Shown: piece after piece, positions 62,289 through 64,000 of the stretch
Position numbering within the stretch: position 1 is the stretch's first letter
Layout of the letters: each line of letters opens with the position of its first letter
DNA from: Parablautia muri
GTDB taxonomy: Bacteria; Bacillota; Clostridia; Lachnospirales; Lachnospiraceae
Length of the DNA: 64,000 nucleotides
Direction: 5' to 3'
Assembly (NCBI RefSeq): GCF_009917485.1
Contig: NZ_QZDT01000006.1
Location: forward strand, 62,001 to 126,000
Program-made: the position numbers and the translations under genes
Notes under the pieces: generated by a model
Seen by the model: the letters and a program-made list of their open reading frames with translations, nothing else
Told to the model about the DNA's origin: nothing
Database searches by the model: none

Positions 62289-62311
62289 GGTCCGGTCCAT
62301 AAGACCGGACC
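62289..62311 (-). terminator. Hairpin between gap and pgk, partial terminator or mRNA stabiliser
   Basis: Perfect 9-bp GC-rich stem GGTCCGGTC / GACCGGACC (62289-62297 with 62303-62311), 5-nt loop, followed on the minus strand by TTTATTAC. A weak U-tract suggests partial termination or 3'-end protection, giving more gap than pgk. The remaining gap 62139-62352 shows no gene. Confidence 0.6.
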
Positions 62312-62352
62312 CTTAAGGTCTTTGCCAAGCATCACTGCATGTGAGCTTTATA

Positions 62353-63366
62353 TTATGCTAACTCAGAGAAGTATTTGATTGTTCTTACCATCTGGCTTGT
62401 GTAAGAATTCTCATTGTCATACCAGGAAACAACCTGTACCTGAGTATTTCCATCTTCCATAGGAGCTACCATTGTCTGTGTAGCATCAAAGATAGAACCG
62501 AATGTGCTTCCGATAACATCAGAAGAAACGATTTCGTCTGTGTTATAACCGAAGGACTCTGTGGATGCTGCTTTCATAGCATCGTTGATCTGCTCTTTGG
62601 TAACTGCGCCCTTAACAACTGCAACTAAGATGGTTGTAGAACCTGTAGGGGTAGGAACACGCTGAGCGGAACCAATCAGTTTGCCGTTCAATTCAGGGAT
62701 AACAAGGCCGATTGCCTTAGCAGCACCTGTTGAGTTAGGAACGATATTCTGAGCGCCTGCACGGCTTCTTCTCTTGTCGCCTTTTCTCTGAGGGCCGTCA
62801 AGAATCATCTGATCGCCTGTGTAAGCATGAACGGTTGTCATGATACCACTCATGATAGGGCATAAATCATTTAATGCCTTAGCCATAGGAGCCAGGCAGT
62901 TTGTTGTACAGGATGCAGCGGAAATGACTGTATCTTCTGCCTTTAATGTTGTATGGTTTACATTGTAAACGATAGTAGGAAGATCATTTCCTGCAGGTGC
63001 GGAAATAACTACCTTACGTGCGCCAGCTTCGATATGTGCGCTTGCTTTTGCTTTGGATGTATAGAAACCTGTACATTCCAGAACAACGTCAACTTTTAAT
63101 TCTCCCCAAGGAAGGTTCTTAGCATCAGCTTCTTTGTAGATTGTGATGGTCTTTCCATTCACTGTGATGGAATCCTCTCCGTAGGATACGCTGTCTGCGT
63201 ATTTGTATTTACCCTGTGCGGTGTCATACTTTAATAAATGAGCAAGCATCTCAGGACTTGTCAAGTCGTTGATTGCTACTACTTCATAACCTTCTGCATC
63301 AAACATCTGTCTGAATGCAAGACGACCAATACGGCCAAAACCATTAATCGCTACTCTTACTGCCAT
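62353..63366 (-). CDS. gap: Glyceraldehyde-3-phosphate dehydrogenase
   Basis: GapA oxidises glyceraldehyde 3-phosphate with NAD+ and phosphate. The 337-aa protein has [16 protein letters not shown] (5-20), the Asp-containing NDL after the Rossmann strand (NAD preference), active-site [12 protein letters not shown] (Cys near 154), and the phosphate-binding [29 protein letters not shown] precedes the ATG. Head of the operon gap-pgk-(60443)-tpiA. Confidence 0.98.
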   Translation of the reverse strand: MAVRVAINGFGRIGRLAFRQMFDAEGYEVVAINDLTSPEMLAHLLKYDTAQGKYKYADSVSYGEDSITVNGKTITIYKEADAKNLPWGELKVDVVLECTGFYTSKAKASAHIEAGARKVVISAPAGNDLPTIVYNVNHTTLKAEDTVISAASCTTNCLAPMAKALNDLCPIMSGIMTTVHAYTGDQMILDGPQRKGDKRRSRAGAQNIVPNSTGAAKAIGLVIPELNGKLIGSAQRVPTPTGSTTILVAVVKGAVTKEQINDAMKAASTESFGYNTDEIVSSDVIGSTFGSIFDATQTMVAPMEDGNTQVQVVSWYDNENSYTSQMVRTIKYFSELA

Positions 63367-63450
63367 TTTTAGTTCCCTCCTGAATTTGATTAATTATTCC
63401 TCTTTTATTTTGCAATCTGTTTCGATTGTCAAAATTTTATCAGCAGGATT

Positions 63451-63526
63451 ATTTTACCTAATTTGTCCAAAAAGTTCAAGATGTAAATGAAAAATAATTG
63501 TCATTTCCTAATATTTTTAATATAAT
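63451..63526. promoter_or_regulatory. Divergent promoters of gap and the PHP gene
   Basis: Minus strand for gap: -35 TTGAAC (63474-63479), 17 bp, -10 TAAAAT (63451-63456). Plus strand for the PHP gene: -35 TTGTCA (63498-63503), 17 bp, -10 TATAAT (63521-63526). 63366-63598 holds nothing else. Confidence 0.8.
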
Positions 63527-63597
63527 TTTTATAAATTTGAAGAACAATATCCACCCATATTCATTTTTTATATTTTTCATTTAAGGAGAATCATATT

Positions 63598-64000
63598 ATG
63601 GCTATTAAAGCGGATTTACATTTGCACACCTCTTTTTCCGGTGATTCCACCGCCCCCATGGAAGAAACGATTTTAAAAGGCATTGCCCTTGGACTTAAGA
63701 CCATGTGTATTACGGAGCACATGGATCCGGATTATGTATACGAAAATCCTGAAGAAGAAGGTATGTTTGAATTAAACACCGATTCCTATCTGTACGAACT
63801 GATTCGGTGCAAAGAAAAATATGCCGGGAAAATCAGGCTGCTTTTTGGTGTGGAATTAGGTGTCCAGCCCCATATCCGCCGGACATTGGCCTTATATGCC
63901 AAAAGCTACGATTTCGATTTCATCATAGCCTCCTCCCACCTGTGCAACCGAAGGGACCCTTATTTCCCGGATTTTTATAAAGGGCGCAGCCAGGAAGAAG
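63598..64000 (+). CDS. PHP-domain phosphatase, probable histidinol-phosphatase (partial)
   Basis: The first 134 residues of a gene running off the right edge. The PHP motifs DLHLHTSFSGDS (6-17) and CITEHMDPD (about 39-47) give the metal ligands; VELGVQPH and IASSHLC follow in order. HisJ-type histidinol-phosphatases have this layout and about 260-280 aa. It acts in the cytosol; the reaction is likely histidinol phosphate hydrolysis. RBS AAGGAG lies 9 nt before the ATG. The call stays at family level because the 3' half is missing. Confidence 0.8.
   Translation, partial: MAIKADLHLHTSFSGDSTAPMEETILKGIALGLKTMCITEHMDPDYVYENPEEEGMFELNTDSYLYELIRCKEKYAGKIRLLFGVELGVQPHIRRTLALYAKSYDFDFIIASSHLCNRRDPYFPDFYKGRSQEE

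Overview
The window reads as chromosome of a spore-forming, low-to-mid GC anaerobe of the Clostridia, most likely Lachnospiraceae. The evidence is the gene content and order: yqfC-yqfD-phoH-ybeY, rex beside a YdiF-type ABC-F, NfnAB, formate-THF ligase with FolD, a probable Re-type citrate synthase beside NADP isocitrate dehydrogenase, and large BspA-type leucine-rich-repeat surface proteins. No genus can be named from sequence alone. Most genes lie on the minus strand. I saw no tRNA, rRNA, CRISPR array, transposase or integrase.

Layout. 1-5116: sporulation and ribosome-maturation operon (yqfC, yqfD, phoH, a degenerate PgpH-like gene, ybeY), then a MATE/MOP-type flippase cut by the window edge. 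5336-7768: rlmH, a zinc-ribbon membrane protein, a MORN-repeat protein. 8055-14463: one-carbon and redox block (fhs, folD, zinc-ribbon/chitobiase-like protein, nfnA, nfnB). 14543-19016: ftsK/spoIIIE, tepA, a membrane protein. 19091-26131: yebC, a CNNM/CorC protein, mazF, alr, nnrDE, a coiled-coil protein and rex, facing the ABC-F gene across a shared promoter region. 28381-31784: citrate synthase-like gene, GntR regulator and icd, headed by a strong promoter overlapped by a GntR-like operator. 32021-42426: an intracellular subtilase and a class B sortase operon with two large sorted surface proteins.

42488-49597 is the accessory part and is visibly AT-richer. It holds a small gene divergent from an XRE regulator across an inverted repeat; a tightly overlapping three-gene cassette (membrane protein, acidic-tailed cytosolic protein, HExxH zinc peptidase) that I cannot match to a known system; and a Cys/Gly-rich duplicated mini-protein plus two unknown genes, both preceded by sigma-K-like promoter matches that suggest a role in the spore.

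49749-64000 returns to housekeeping genes: leuS, a membrane protein, an EF-G-like GTPase, aroF-tyrA, a VanZ-like protein, the glycolytic operon gap-pgk-(membrane gene)-tpiA, and the start of a PHP-family phosphatase.

A recurring feature is a dispersed intergenic element of about 40-110 bp. It sits directly before minus-strand start codons, supplies the Shine-Dalgarno sequence, and in its fuller copies carries one or two hairpins. It makes many genes appear to have an extra 7-30 N-terminal residues. Starts given here are set by the ribosome binding site wherever that could be judged.
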